In this document: piece by piece, positions 23,200 through 31,860 of the stretch
How positions within the stretch are numbered: position 1 is the first letter of the stretch
Layout: every line of letters begins with the position of its first letter
Source: DASYRM01 sp036004405
Lineage (GTDB): Bacteria > Acidobacteriota > Vicinamibacteria > Vicinamibacterales > UBA2999
Assembly: GCA_036004405.1 (NCBI GenBank)
Contig: DASYRM010000003.1
Span: 1 to 32,601, forward strand
Direction: 5' to 3'
Length of the DNA: 32,601 nt
Made by a program: the position numbers and the translations under genes
Notes under the pieces: model-generated
Told to the model about the DNA's origin: nothing
Databases searched by the model: none
The model's input: only the letters and a program-made list of their open reading frames with translations

Positions 23200-26100
23200 C
23201 TAGAAGCGCACGCCCACGTTGAAACGGAAGGTGCGCGGGCTGGTGTAGGCGAAACGGCTGGCGGCCGTCCCGAAGTTCGGGGCGAGTCGCCAGTTCACGC
23301 CTTCGACCGGCGTCTCCGTGAACGGGTTGAAGACGACGAGCCCCGAGGCGGCGCCGGCCGTGGCGCGGGTCTGCACCCCGGTGTTGATCTGGCGAACGTC
23401 GCTGCCGCCGCCGTTGTTGAAGACGGTGCCGCCGCAGCCACAGAGCTGAAACTGATTGAAGAGGTTCAGCACTTCCATGTGGAAGAACGCTTCGGCGTGG
23501 CCGGCGATGCGGCGCTTGAAGTTCGCGGACAGGTCGGCGCGATATTGCGCTTCGGTTCGATATTTGTCGCGTGGGAAGAAGAAGTAGTCCACCGTGGTGG
23601 TCGACTGCAGCGGATTCGCATACCCGGGGTTGACGACGTAGGGGCGCGGATCGACCTGGCCGACCGTCAACCCCGGCGCCGCCGTCGTGGCGCTGCTCAA
23701 TGTAAAGGGCACGCCAGAGGCGGCGCCGAACAGCAGGCTGACGTCCAGCGCGCCGACGGTCTCGCTCAGCGGAGCGCTGTAGGTCCCCCAGATGCGGGCG
23801 CGGTGACGCTGATCGCCGTACAGATCGCCTTCAGCCAGGTTCCAGCTCGCCTGGCGGTACTCGGGATAATCCTCGAGGCGGGTGGTCAACGGACCGCTCG
23901 TCGGGTTTTCACCGTCGGCGTTGCCCCACAACCGCGACAGCGTGTAGTTGCCGCCCACGTTCAGCCGCGACAGCGCGCGGTAGGCGATCTGCCAGGTGCC
24001 GGCCTGATAGCGGCGCGTCAACTCGTCGGTGTTCTCGATCAGGCTCTTGTCGAAGATCTGGCCCGCCGAGTTGGAGACCCTGCCGGTGGTCGGATCGGTT
24101 CGCTGGGCGTAGAAGTCGTGGAAGTCTCGATAGACGTAGTCGAAGCGCAGCGATCCACGCGAGCCGAGCGTTCGACTGATGCCTCCCGCATACTCGAGCG
24201 CATACGGTGAGTCCAGCGAGTCGTTGATGAACACGTTCACGCCGGGGATGGTCGCCGATGAAAACGCACGACTGGTCCCGCCGTTGCCATTGAACCAGGT
24301 GAACGCGGTCTGGATTGCGGCGTCGGCCGTGACCAGTGGGGCATTCGCGTCGGCGTTGACGCTGGGACCGGTGTAGGGGAACTGATACGTGGCGGGATTC
24401 CCCGCCGGCGAGTTCTCGGCCACGCCGCTTGCGAGCGAGCTGGCGTAGCGGGCAAAGCTGCCCGACACCGTCCAGCGTCCGTCCTTGACCGGATCCCAGG
24501 TGACGCCGAGACGCGGGCTCCAGCGGCTGCTGTCCGAAATCTTGCCATCGGCCGCGTCCACCGCGTCGTTCTTGTCGAATCGCAGCCCCAGATTCAACGT
24601 GAGCCCGCCATTCCAGCGCCAGTTGTCGTTGACGAACGCCGAGTTCGTCCGCAGATCGGTGCCGTTGCTGAGGACGTCGAGCGGGTCCCACTGGATGAGC
24701 GTGGAGCCGTCGCCGAGGAACACGGGGTAGACGTCGGTCCCGCGAATGATGGTAGAGGTGCCGAGGATTCTGAAGTTGGTGTTCGACTGGTAGTTGTTGG
24801 CCAGGCGATGGTCGTTGAAGCTGTCGAACCCGAACACGACGCTGTGCGATCCATAGCGGTTCGTCGACGCGAAGTAGGTGGCTTTGACCAGCGCGTCGGT
24901 GTTGTCGCGGTCGTCGACCAGGCACGAACAGAAGGTCGGCGCCCAGTAGCGGAAGCCGGTCCCGCCACGTGAACGGTCGATCAGGAGCGTTCCCTGATTG
25001 AACTCGGAGCGGTAGTTGTCGCCCTGGTCTTCGAAGGTGAAGTGCCGGCTCGAGTACTGCCCCTCGATCGCCAGCCGCCGGCCGAAGATGCCGTTGTAGT
25101 TCAGCGACACGAGGTCTTGCGGCTGCCCCTGGTCGTAGAGGGTCCGCAGATCCAGCGGCGTCCCGAAGTTGTTGTTGGTCAGCTGCTGCTGGATCTTGGT
25201 GAACGTGCCGCGCACCGTGTGGGCGTTCGCCACCGAGTACGTCAGCTTGCCCTCGTAGCGCTTCTCGTCGTTCGTGAACGTGTAGGGGATGTTGGTGCCG
25301 GTCGTGGTGCGGGCCGACTCCTGTTTCTGCACGCGACCGGCCGTGAAGAACCACAGCCGATCTTTCAGCACCGGCCCACCAACCGTGTATTCGTAGGTCG
25401 GAACCGTCTTGTCGAGCCTCGCCCTCGACTTGGCCGGTTCGGCCAGCGCCTCTTCGAACGGCGTCAAGGCGCGCCAGCGATCGTTGTTGAACGACTGCCG
25501 GTACGAGCCGCTGAACGCGTTGCCGCCCGACTTGGTGATGGCGTTCACCACGCCGCCGCCGAAGCGGCCGTACTCGGCGGAGATGCCGCTGGTGGCCACC
25601 GTGGTTTCCTGGATGGCGTCTTCGATGAACAGCGTGTACGGCTGGCCGCGGAGGTTTTCGGTGATCTGCACGCCGTTGAGGAGGTAGAGGCTCTCGAAGG
25701 ACATCGCGCCGCCGATGGCCAGCGACCCGTCGCCGCCGTTGGCGTTGGTGGGCCCCGTGGCGTGGACGTTTGGCGCCAGGAGGATGGCCGCCACCAGCGT
25801 CCGGCTGGTGGGAAGCGTCTCCGTCAACGCCTGACGCACGCTGGTGGCGTTGGTGGCGGTCTCGAGAAACGGCGACGCGCTGGCGGTAACGGTGAGGCTT
25901 TCCTGAACGCCGCCGACCGCGAGCGTCACGTCGAGGGGCACTGTCTGCGTGGGCGCCACCGGCGTCTGGCGTTTCACCGCTTGAAAGCCGCTCAAATCGA
26001 AGGTAACCGTGTAGTCGCCCGGCGGCAGCAACGGAATCGAATAGTCGCCGTGCGTCGAGGTGACGACGGTGCGCTCACCCTGGAGGTTTGGCGAGGTGGC

Positions 26101-26238
26101 GGTGACGGTGGCGCCGGGAACGGCGGCGCCGCTCTGGTCGACGACGCGACCAGAGATCGTGCCGGTGGGAACCTGCGCGGATGCGGCCGCGACACACAGC
26201 CACAGGCACGCGGCGACGAGCGATGCTTTCGCGATCAT
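23200..26238 (-). CDS. TonB-dependent receptor with carboxypeptidase-regulatory N-terminal domain (1012 aa)
   Basis: The start is ATG at 26238, with AAGGAG nine bases upstream; an open frame continues to 26274 but lacks support. A signal peptide (MIAKASLVAACLWLCVAAASAQ) is followed by a CarboxypepD_reg domain at about 25-105 (GTISGRVVDQSGAAVPGATV, then DYSIPLLPPGDYTVTFDLSG). The plug follows at about 115-230 (SLAIGGAMSFESLYLLNGVQ, AEYGRFGGGVVNAITKSGGN), and then a long barrel ending in FRFNVGVRF with a terminal Phe. It is related in design to the receptor at 7073 but is not cysteine-paired: the mature part has only the short clusters FCSC and LCGCG. It lies downstream of an exported esterase and upstream of an unknown gene, so uptake of an ester-containing ligand is a possibility, by context only. 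Confidence 0.93.
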   Translation of the reverse strand: MIAKASLVAACLWLCVAAASAQVPTGTISGRVVDQSGAAVPGATVTATSPNLQGERTVVTSTHGDYSIPLLPPGDYTVTFDLSGFQAVKRQTPVAPTQTVPLDVTLAVGGVQESLTVTASASPFLETATNATSVRQALTETLPTSRTLVAAILLAPNVHATGPTNANGGDGSLAIGGAMSFESLYLLNGVQITENLRGQPYTLFIEDAIQETTVATSGISAEYGRFGGGVVNAITKSGGNAFSGSYRQSFNNDRWRALTPFEEALAEPAKSRARLDKTVPTYEYTVGGPVLKDRLWFFTAGRVQKQESARTTTGTNIPYTFTNDEKRYEGKLTYSVANAHTVRGTFTKIQQQLTNNNFGTPLDLRTLYDQGQPQDLVSLNYNGIFGRRLAIEGQYSSRHFTFEDQGDNYRSEFNQGTLLIDRSRGGTGFRYWAPTFCSCLVDDRDNTDALVKATYFASTNRYGSHSVVFGFDSFNDHRLANNYQSNTNFRILGTSTIIRGTDVYPVFLGDGSTLIQWDPLDVLSNGTDLRTNSAFVNDNWRWNGGLTLNLGLRFDKNDAVDAADGKISDSSRWSPRLGVTWDPVKDGRWTVSGSFARYASSLASGVAENSPAGNPATYQFPYTGPSVNADANAPLVTADAAIQTAFTWFNGNGGTSRAFSSATIPGVNVFINDSLDSPYALEYAGGISRTLGSRGSLRFDYVYRDFHDFYAQRTDPTTGRVSNSAGQIFDKSLIENTDELTRRYQAGTWQIAYRALSRLNVGGNYTLSRLWGNADGENPTSGPLTTRLEDYPEYRQASWNLAEGDLYGDQRHRARIWGTYSAPLSETVGALDVSLLFGAASGVPFTLSSATTAAPGLTVGQVDPRPYVVNPGYANPLQSTTTVDYFFFPRDKYRTEAQYRADLSANFKRRIAGHAEAFFHMEVLNLFNQFQLCGCGGTVFNNGGGSDVRQINTGVQTRATAGAASGLVVFNPFTETPVEGVNWRLAPNFGTAASRFAYTSPRTFRFNVGVRF

Positions 26239-26241
26239 GGT

Positions 26242-26267
26242 GATGCGCTCCTTCGAAGAGGCGCATC
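26242..26267 (-). promoter_or_regulatory. Leader hairpin enclosing the ribosome binding site of the TonB-dependent receptor gene
   Basis: On the transcript GATGCGC pairs with GCGCATC (seven bases each, 26261-26267 and 26242-26248) around a 12-base loop that contains most of AAGGAG. The right arm ends four bases before the ATG. Folding would hide or present the binding site, so it may control translation. The loop itself contains the palindrome CTTCGAAG. Confidence 0.35.
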
Positions 26268-26361
26268 TTGTCACGCGACATCGCGATTCCCACGCGAGTT
26301 GGGACGCGCCGCGCGAAAGCGGGGACGAGCGGTGCGTGTGAGGTGACGAGCGATCCGGCCG

Positions 26362-27339
26362 CTAGCCGCGTCCGCCTGGTGCGGCGCCCGGGCCGCCGCG
26401 CCCGCCGCGCCCCCGCCCACCGCCACCGCCGCCGAAGCTCGGATACGGCTTCGGATTGACGATCAGGCGGTCGAGGAACAGATCGATCGACGCCGCCATC
26501 ACGTCGATGGCGTCGAACGCGGCGTTGTCGAAGGCGTGATCCGCGCCCTGGATGAGCGTCATCGTCGTCGGCACGCCGAGCGCCTGCAGCTTGGTCCAGA
26601 AGTCGATGCTCGACTGCACCGGCACGGTGCCATCCTTCGTGCCGTGCACGAAGATCGTCGGCGCGAACTCCTTGGTGACGTACGACGTGGGCGACGCGGC
26701 CGCGATGTTGTCGGGCGTCGCCTGCCCTTGCGGAAAGAGTCCGGTGGCGATCTGCGCGCTGGCCAGCGGGTACACCCCGATGCAGGCGTTGACGTCCGAG
26801 CTCACGCCCGCGTTGCCCCCGTCACCCTCGAATTCCTTGCGCCCGTTGGTGCCGGCGGCCAGGAGCGCCAGCATCCCTCCGGCCGAATAGCCGGCGATGA
26901 CAATCCGATTGGGGTCGACGCCCAGGCGCTCGGCGTTGGCGCGGGTCCAGCGGATGGCGGCCTTGGTGTCGTGAATCTGAGCCGGCCAGAGGTTCTCCTG
27001 CTGGAGCCGGTAGTTCGCCGAGATGTTGGTGTAGCCTCTGGCGCCGAGCGGCTTGATGTCGTTGAGGATGTATCCCGCGTTCTTGTTGCCGACGAAGAAG
27101 CCACCCCCGAAGAGATGCACGATGGCCATGCGCTTCGACGTGACGTTGGCCGGCGGCCGGTAGACGTCGAGCGTCAGGTCCTTGCTTCCGCCCTTGCCGA
27201 ACACGATGTCCTTCTCGACGCGCAGATTCCCCATGTCTGGGGCCGGTCCCTGGGCTTGCAGCGAGAGTGCGGTGAAGGCTGGTGCCGCGGCCAGTGCTCC
27301 CGACGCCTTGACGAATCCCCGTCTCGTGAGTCGCGCCAT
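26362..27339 (-). CDS. Tat-exported alpha/beta-hydrolase (BD-FAE/acetyl-esterase type) with Gly/Arg-rich tail (325 aa)
   Basis: The N-terminus carries a twin-arginine signal (LTRRGFVKASGALAAAPAF). The hydrolase fold begins near residue 50 (DIVFGKGGSKDLTLDVYRPP). The oxyanion loop is HLFGGGFFVG, and the nucleophile is S152 in GYSAGG. The later stretch FVHGTKDGTVPV supplies the likely acid and GADHAFDN the histidine. This is the carbohydrate-esterase or lipase-like group of secreted esterases. The last 25 residues are an odd tail of Gly and Arg (GGGGGGRGRGGRGG and more) with no role in the fold. The start is ATG at 27339, with AGGAG six bases upstream; the frame to 27393 is only an extension. 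It diverges from the ABC permease gene at 27408 (68 bases). Confidence 0.9.
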   Translation of the reverse strand: MARLTRRGFVKASGALAAAPAFTALSLQAQGPAPDMGNLRVEKDIVFGKGGSKDLTLDVYRPPANVTSKRMAIVHLFGGGFFVGNKNAGYILNDIKPLGARGYTNISANYRLQQENLWPAQIHDTKAAIRWTRANAERLGVDPNRIVIAGYSAGGMLALLAAGTNGRKEFEGDGGNAGVSSDVNACIGVYPLASAQIATGLFPQGQATPDNIAAASPTSYVTKEFAPTIFVHGTKDGTVPVQSSIDFWTKLQALGVPTTMTLIQGADHAFDNAAFDAIDVMAASIDLFLDRLIVNPKPYPSFGGGGGGRGRGGRGGPGAAPGGRG

Positions 27340-27407
27340 GATGGTCTCCTGTGTAGGCCGTATCTTACTGTCGGAACTCGTCCGGCCGCCCACTCGTAAA
27401 GGCCCGT

Positions 27408-29828
27408 GTGGCCGACTCGCTCTTTCACGACATCCGCTACGCGCTACGCACCCTCCGGCGCGCGCCGCTCTTCGCCGCGACCGTCGTGGCGACCATGGGA
27501 CTGGGCCTCGGACTGTTGGGCTCGGCCTTCACCATCCTCAACGCCTATCTGCTCAAGCCGATCGACCTGCCCAACCCGTACGCGCTGCACTCGCTGAGTT
27601 GGGACACCGACACCACGCGCCGCCAGCGATTTACCATGGCGGATTATCAGGCGCTGCAACCGGAGGCACGCCGTTTCGCCCAGGTGGCGGCCGCGCAGAA
27701 CGTCACGGTCATGCAGGACTCCGTGTCGACGGGCGGCCTGCTCGTGACTGGCAACTACTTCGAGCTCATCGGCGCGCGGCCCGCGCTCGGGCGATTGTTG
27801 AGACCGGACGACGCGCCCGCTCGCGGCGGGAGGGCGGTCGCCGTCCTCTCGCACCAGGCGTGGCGGTCCCGGTATGGCTCGGATCCGGCGATCGTGGGCC
27901 AACGAATCCCGCTTGGAGGTCAGCGCTTCGAAGTCGTCGGCGTCGCGGAGCCGTACGCGTATCTGCCCAGCCAGGAAGGCGTGACCTTCTGGGCGCCACT
28001 GACGATGGCCGGCGCGTTTCCAGGGATCGATCCGGGGGCCGACCCGGACGCCCGGTCGCTCGTGGTCTTCGGGCGGTTGCGGCAGGGCGTCACCGCGGCG
28101 TCCGTTGAGGCCTGGCTCGAGGTCTGGCTGCATCAGCGTTTTCCCGCGCCGTCCGAGCTGGCGCCGGTCGCCGTGCGCGTCGATTCGCTCGCCACGCGCA
28201 TCACCCTCGACGGGCGGACGCTGACTCTGTTCGTGTTCATCATGTCGGCGTTCGGCCTGGTGCTCCTGGTTGCCGCCGCGAACGTGACCAATCTGATGCT
28301 GGCGCGTGCGCTGGCACGACAGCCGGAGATTGCCGTGCGCCTGGCGCTTGGCGCCAGCCGGTGGCGGGTGGCGCGCCAGCTGATCGTGGAAAGCCTGGTG
28401 CTCGCCGTTCCGGCGGCTGCCGCAGGCCTTGCTCTCATTCTGGTCACGGCTCGGGTGTTTCCTGCCGTCATCCTCGCGACCGTTCCCGCAGACCTGGTTC
28501 CGATTGAGAACATTCTGGTTCCACTCGAAGCCGACTGGCGCGTGATGGCGTTTCTCGCCACGGCGGCGGTCCTGTCCGCGGTGCTCATCACGCTTGCTCC
28601 TGCCGGGCGCCTGGCGGGTCTGCGGCTGGTCCAGGTCTCGCGAGGCGAAGCGTCCTCTGATGCGCGTGGCTCACGTCTGCGATCAGCACTGGTGGCCATG
28701 CAGATCGGCGCATGCGTCCTGTTTCTGGTTGGAGCGATCGGTCTGCTCGACGAGTCGTCGCGTCTCGCGCATCCGCAGACCAATCTCAGTTACGAAGGGG
28801 TGTCGATTCTCTCGATCGATCCAAAGGTGCGGGCCGCGGTGGCAACGCGCCTGGCGTCCGACCCCGCGGTCGAGCAGGTCGCGGTGACGTGGAAGCCGCC
28901 GCTCTTCGCGGGACCGCTGCCCACGACAGAGATGACGGCATCGGCCACGAGCATCGCGCGGAACACCGGTTACACGGGCGTGTCGCCCGACTACTTCAAG
29001 CTGTTCGACATTCAGATTGTGCGCGGCCGTACCTTCACGGCGGCTGAAGCCGCCTCGGGAGCCGCGGTGGCGCTCGTCAGCAAAGCGACGGCGGCGGCAC
29101 TGTGGCCGGGCCTCGACCCCCTCGGGCAGACGTTCACCCTGGCCGCGGTTCCCGAGCGACGCTCCGACCGGCGACTGCCACCTGGCCGCGTGCAGGTCAT
29201 CGGCGTGACGGAAGACGTGGCCAACGGCAATATCTTCGAGGGGATCGATGCCAGCTGTGTTTACTTTCCGGCAGACCTGCAGGCCCTCACGGGCGTGTCG
29301 CTGGTCGTGCGGCCCCGCAACGATGACGTCGAGAGGCTGCGGTCGTCTCTGACGAGCGCCGTGAAGGCGGTGGCGCCAGAGACGCCATTTCAGGTGCTCC
29401 CGATCCGGACATTCGTGGGCCTCGGCCTGTGGATCTTTCAGGCCTTCTCGGCGGCCGCCTCGTTACTCAGCATCGTGGGCCTGCTCTTCGCGTACTCGGG
29501 GACGCATGCGGTCGTCTCACTCCTGGTGGCCCAGCGGCGGCGGGAGTTCGGCGTCCGGATGGCGCTCGGTGCCAGCGCCTGGCAGATCGTTCGGGGGATG
29601 CTGGTCGAGACATCTCGCACCGCCTTTGCGGGTCTTGGCGTCGGGCTGGCGGTCGCGGCCGGCCTGATCGGTCTGATTCGGAGCGCGGTGTCGATCCTGC
29701 CGGACTTCGGTGCCCGCCCCTTCGTGGCGGGCGCCGCCATCGTGCTCGTCGCGACGGCCGTGGCCGCGCTGTTCCCACTGCGCGATGCGGCGCGAATCGA
29801 TCCGGCGCAGGCCCTCCGATCGGAGTAA
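27408..29828 (+). CDS. ABC transporter permease, acidobacterial duplicated type (ADOP, 806 aa)
   Basis: The start is GTG at 27408. The N-terminal region DSLFHDIRYALRTLRRAPLF is the usual opening of ADOP permeases. A first helix (about residues 25-48) is followed by a periplasmic MacB-like domain, then a three-helix FtsX domain at about 280-420 (LMLARALARQPEIAVRLALG). A second helix-plus-periplasmic unit follows, and a second FtsX domain at about 690-800 (VAQRRREFGVRMALGASAWQ), ending ARIDPAQALRSE. The duplicated design and length fit the family. These permeases have no ATPase of their own and none is adjacent, so the partner must be encoded elsewhere. The cargo is unknown. The metallo-hydrolase gene follows after 18 bases on the same strand. 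Confidence 0.93.
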   Translation: MADSLFHDIRYALRTLRRAPLFAATVVATMGLGLGLLGSAFTILNAYLLKPIDLPNPYALHSLSWDTDTTRRQRFTMADYQALQPEARRFAQVAAAQNVTVMQDSVSTGGLLVTGNYFELIGARPALGRLLRPDDAPARGGRAVAVLSHQAWRSRYGSDPAIVGQRIPLGGQRFEVVGVAEPYAYLPSQEGVTFWAPLTMAGAFPGIDPGADPDARSLVVFGRLRQGVTAASVEAWLEVWLHQRFPAPSELAPVAVRVDSLATRITLDGRTLTLFVFIMSAFGLVLLVAAANVTNLMLARALARQPEIAVRLALGASRWRVARQLIVESLVLAVPAAAAGLALILVTARVFPAVILATVPADLVPIENILVPLEADWRVMAFLATAAVLSAVLITLAPAGRLAGLRLVQVSRGEASSDARGSRLRSALVAMQIGACVLFLVGAIGLLDESSRLAHPQTNLSYEGVSILSIDPKVRAAVATRLASDPAVEQVAVTWKPPLFAGPLPTTEMTASATSIARNTGYTGVSPDYFKLFDIQIVRGRTFTAAEAASGAAVALVSKATAAALWPGLDPLGQTFTLAAVPERRSDRRLPPGRVQVIGVTEDVANGNIFEGIDASCVYFPADLQALTGVSLVVRPRNDDVERLRSSLTSAVKAVAPETPFQVLPIRTFVGLGLWIFQAFSAAASLLSIVGLLFAYSGTHAVVSLLVAQRRREFGVRMALGASAWQIVRGMLVETSRTAFAGLGVGLAVAAGLIGLIRSAVSILPDFGARPFVAGAAIVLVATAVAALFPLRDAARIDPAQALRSE

Positions 29829-29846
29829 TCTGCGCCCGGAGGCGAC

Positions 29847-30803
29847 ATGCGCATCTCACGCTCGGCCCTGATCGTGGCCATCCTGGTGGCGGCCGCCGCC
29901 GGCGCCATCGTGCGCGGCCAGCAGCAGCCGCGGATTGCCTACGTGCCCGGCAAGCCGCGGCCCGAGCGGCCGATGCAGGTCACGAAGGTCAAGGACAACC
30001 TCTACGTGCTCCGGGGCCCCTTCAACAAGTGCGCGCCCAACGGCTGCGGCGCCTACGCCGACGACGGCTTCCTGCACGAGGCCGGGGACGTGGCGGTGCG
30101 CGTGACGCCGCAAGGCCTGATTGTCGTGGACGACAAGTACGAGGAGAACGCCGCCGAAGTGCTGTCGCGCATCAAGGCGATTTCACCGCTGCCCATCCGC
30201 TATCTCCTCAATACCCATCACCATACCGACCACGCGGGGGGCGACGCGTCGTTCATCAAGACCACCGAGATCCTGGCGCACCGCAACGTGCGCGAGAACT
30301 TCCTGCGGAACAAGCAGCCCGGTGCGCCGAACATGGTCTTCGACGGCGTGGCGTCGGTGTTCGTGGGCACCGTCGAGGCGCGCGCCTACTACTTCGGCCG
30401 CGGTCACACCAACGGCGACGCGGTCATCTACTTTCCCGATCTCAAGGTGGTCCACACGGGCGATCTGATCACCGAGGGGATGCCGGTGCTCGACTACAAC
30501 AATGGGGCCAGCGCCATCGAATGGGTGACGGTGCTCGACCGGCTGCTGGCGCTGGACTTCGACGTCGTGATTCCCGGGCACGGCGCCATGCTCACCAAAG
30601 AGCGCGTGCGATCGGATCGACAGAAGCTCGTCACCATGAACGAGCGCATGCTGGCGCTGGTGCGCGAGCGCGTGCCGCTCGATCAGGTGTTCGATCGCCT
30701 GCGGCTGGCCGACCTCGGCTGGGACCGCACGGTGAGCACCGTGGCGTTCAAGGGCGGCCTCAAGGGGTACTACGCGGAGATGGAAGCCCAGCTGCGGAAG
30801 TAG
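29847..30803 (+). CDS. Exported metallo-beta-lactamase-fold hydrolase (318 aa)
   Basis: A signal peptide (MRISRSALIVAILVAAAAGAIVRG) precedes an MBL fold. The zinc motif H-x-H-x-D-H is present as HHHTDH at residues 124-129 (NTHHHTDHAGG). Further ligands are likely in FGRGHTNGD, VVHTGDLI and VVIPGHGAM, so the full two-zinc set is present. Proteins with this arrangement in the periplasm include beta-lactamase-like and other hydrolases, and the substrate cannot be told from the sequence. A cysteine pair (KCAPNGC) near residue 55 could form a disulfide. The gene starts 18 bases after the ABC permease gene and is probably read with it. Confidence 0.9.
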   Translation: MRISRSALIVAILVAAAAGAIVRGQQQPRIAYVPGKPRPERPMQVTKVKDNLYVLRGPFNKCAPNGCGAYADDGFLHEAGDVAVRVTPQGLIVVDDKYEENAAEVLSRIKAISPLPIRYLLNTHHHTDHAGGDASFIKTTEILAHRNVRENFLRNKQPGAPNMVFDGVASVFVGTVEARAYYFGRGHTNGDAVIYFPDLKVVHTGDLITEGMPVLDYNNGASAIEWVTVLDRLLALDFDVVIPGHGAMLTKERVRSDRQKLVTMNERMLALVRERVPLDQVFDRLRLADLGWDRTVSTVAFKGGLKGYYAEMEAQLRK

Positions 30804-30817
30804 AGCGTGCCCCCGGG

Positions 30818-31840
30818 TCAGCGCCAGCCGAGCGCAGGGGCGACGAACTTGAGAATGCTGTCGATGACGTGGGCGTTGTACTCGACGCCCAGCTGGTTGG
30901 GAACGGTCAGCAGCAGCGTGTCGGCGGCGGCGATGGCCTCGTCCTCGGCGAGCTGTTTCACCAGCACGTCGGGCTCTGCGGCGTACGAGCGTCCGAAGAT
31001 GGCGCGGGTGTTGGCGTCGATGTAGCCGATCTGGTCCTGGTCGCGACCGTCGCGTCCGAAGTAGGCGCGGTCGCGGTCGTCGACGAGGGCGAAGATGCTG
31101 CGGCTCACCGACACCCGCGGTTCGCGCTGGTGTCCGGCCTCCTTCCAGGCCTCGCGATAAGCCTCGATCTGTTTGCGCTGCTGCACGTGCAGCGGCTCGC
31201 CGCTCTCGTCGTCCTTGAGCGTCGAGCTCTGGAGATGCATGCCCAGTTTGGCGGCCCACCTCGAGGTGGCGTTCGAGCTGGAGCCCCACCAGATGCGCTC
31301 GCGCAGCCCCTCCGAATGCGGCTCGAGGCGCAGGAGGCCTGGCGGGTTGGGAAACATCGGCCGCGGGTTGGGCTTCGCGAATCCCTCGCCGTTGAGCGTC
31401 TCGAGAAAGACCTCGGCGTGGCGCCGGGCCATGTCGGCGTGGGTCTCGCCCTCAGCGGGCGCATAGCCGAAGTAGCGCCAGCCATCGATGACCTGCTCGG
31501 GTGACCCGCGGCTGATGCCCAGCTGGAGCCGGCCGCCGGCGATGACGTCAGCCGCCCCCGCGTCTTCGGCCATGTAGAGCGGGTTCTCGTAGCGCATGTC
31601 GATGACGGCGGTGCCGATCTCGATCTTCCTGGTGCGCGCGCCGACAGTCGCCAGGAGCGGAAAGGGTGACCCGAGCTGGCGCGCGAAGTGGTGCACCCGG
31701 AAATAGGCGCCGTCGGCCCCCAGCTCCTCGGCGGCAACGGCCAGATCGATGGACTGCAGCAGCGCGTCCGCCGCCGTGCGCACCTGCGAGTGTGGCGACG
31801 GCGTCCAGTGCCCGAACGACAGGAACCCGATCTTTTTCAC
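30818..31840 (-). CDS. LLM-class flavin-dependent oxidoreductase (340 aa)
   Basis: A bacterial luciferase-like monooxygenase fold: MKKIGFLSFGHWTPSPHSQV, AVAAEELGADGAYFRVHHFA, TRKIEIGTAVIDMRYENPLY, then GGRLQLGISRGSPEQVIDGW. These match the F420/FMN-binding TIM-barrel family, whose members hydroxylate or oxidise varied substrates with a reduced flavin. There is no signal peptide, so it is cytoplasmic. The start is GTG at 31840, followed by two Lys codons. It is divergent from selO, with only 20 bases between the start codons, and convergent with the metallo-hydrolase gene (14 bases). Confidence 0.92.
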   Translation of the reverse strand: MKKIGFLSFGHWTPSPHSQVRTAADALLQSIDLAVAAEELGADGAYFRVHHFARQLGSPFPLLATVGARTRKIEIGTAVIDMRYENPLYMAEDAGAADVIAGGRLQLGISRGSPEQVIDGWRYFGYAPAEGETHADMARRHAEVFLETLNGEGFAKPNPRPMFPNPPGLLRLEPHSEGLRERIWWGSSSNATSRWAAKLGMHLQSSTLKDDESGEPLHVQQRKQIEAYREAWKEAGHQREPRVSVSRSIFALVDDRDRAYFGRDGRDQDQIGYIDANTRAIFGRSYAAEPDVLVKQLAEDEAIAAADTLLLTVPNQLGVEYNAHVIDSILKFVAPALGWR

Positions 31841-31860
31841 CCCACCAGTATGATGGAATC

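Noticed and set aside
25042..26346. 434-residue plus-strand frame opposite the second receptor
   Set aside because: Antisense shadow, with no recognisable domain.
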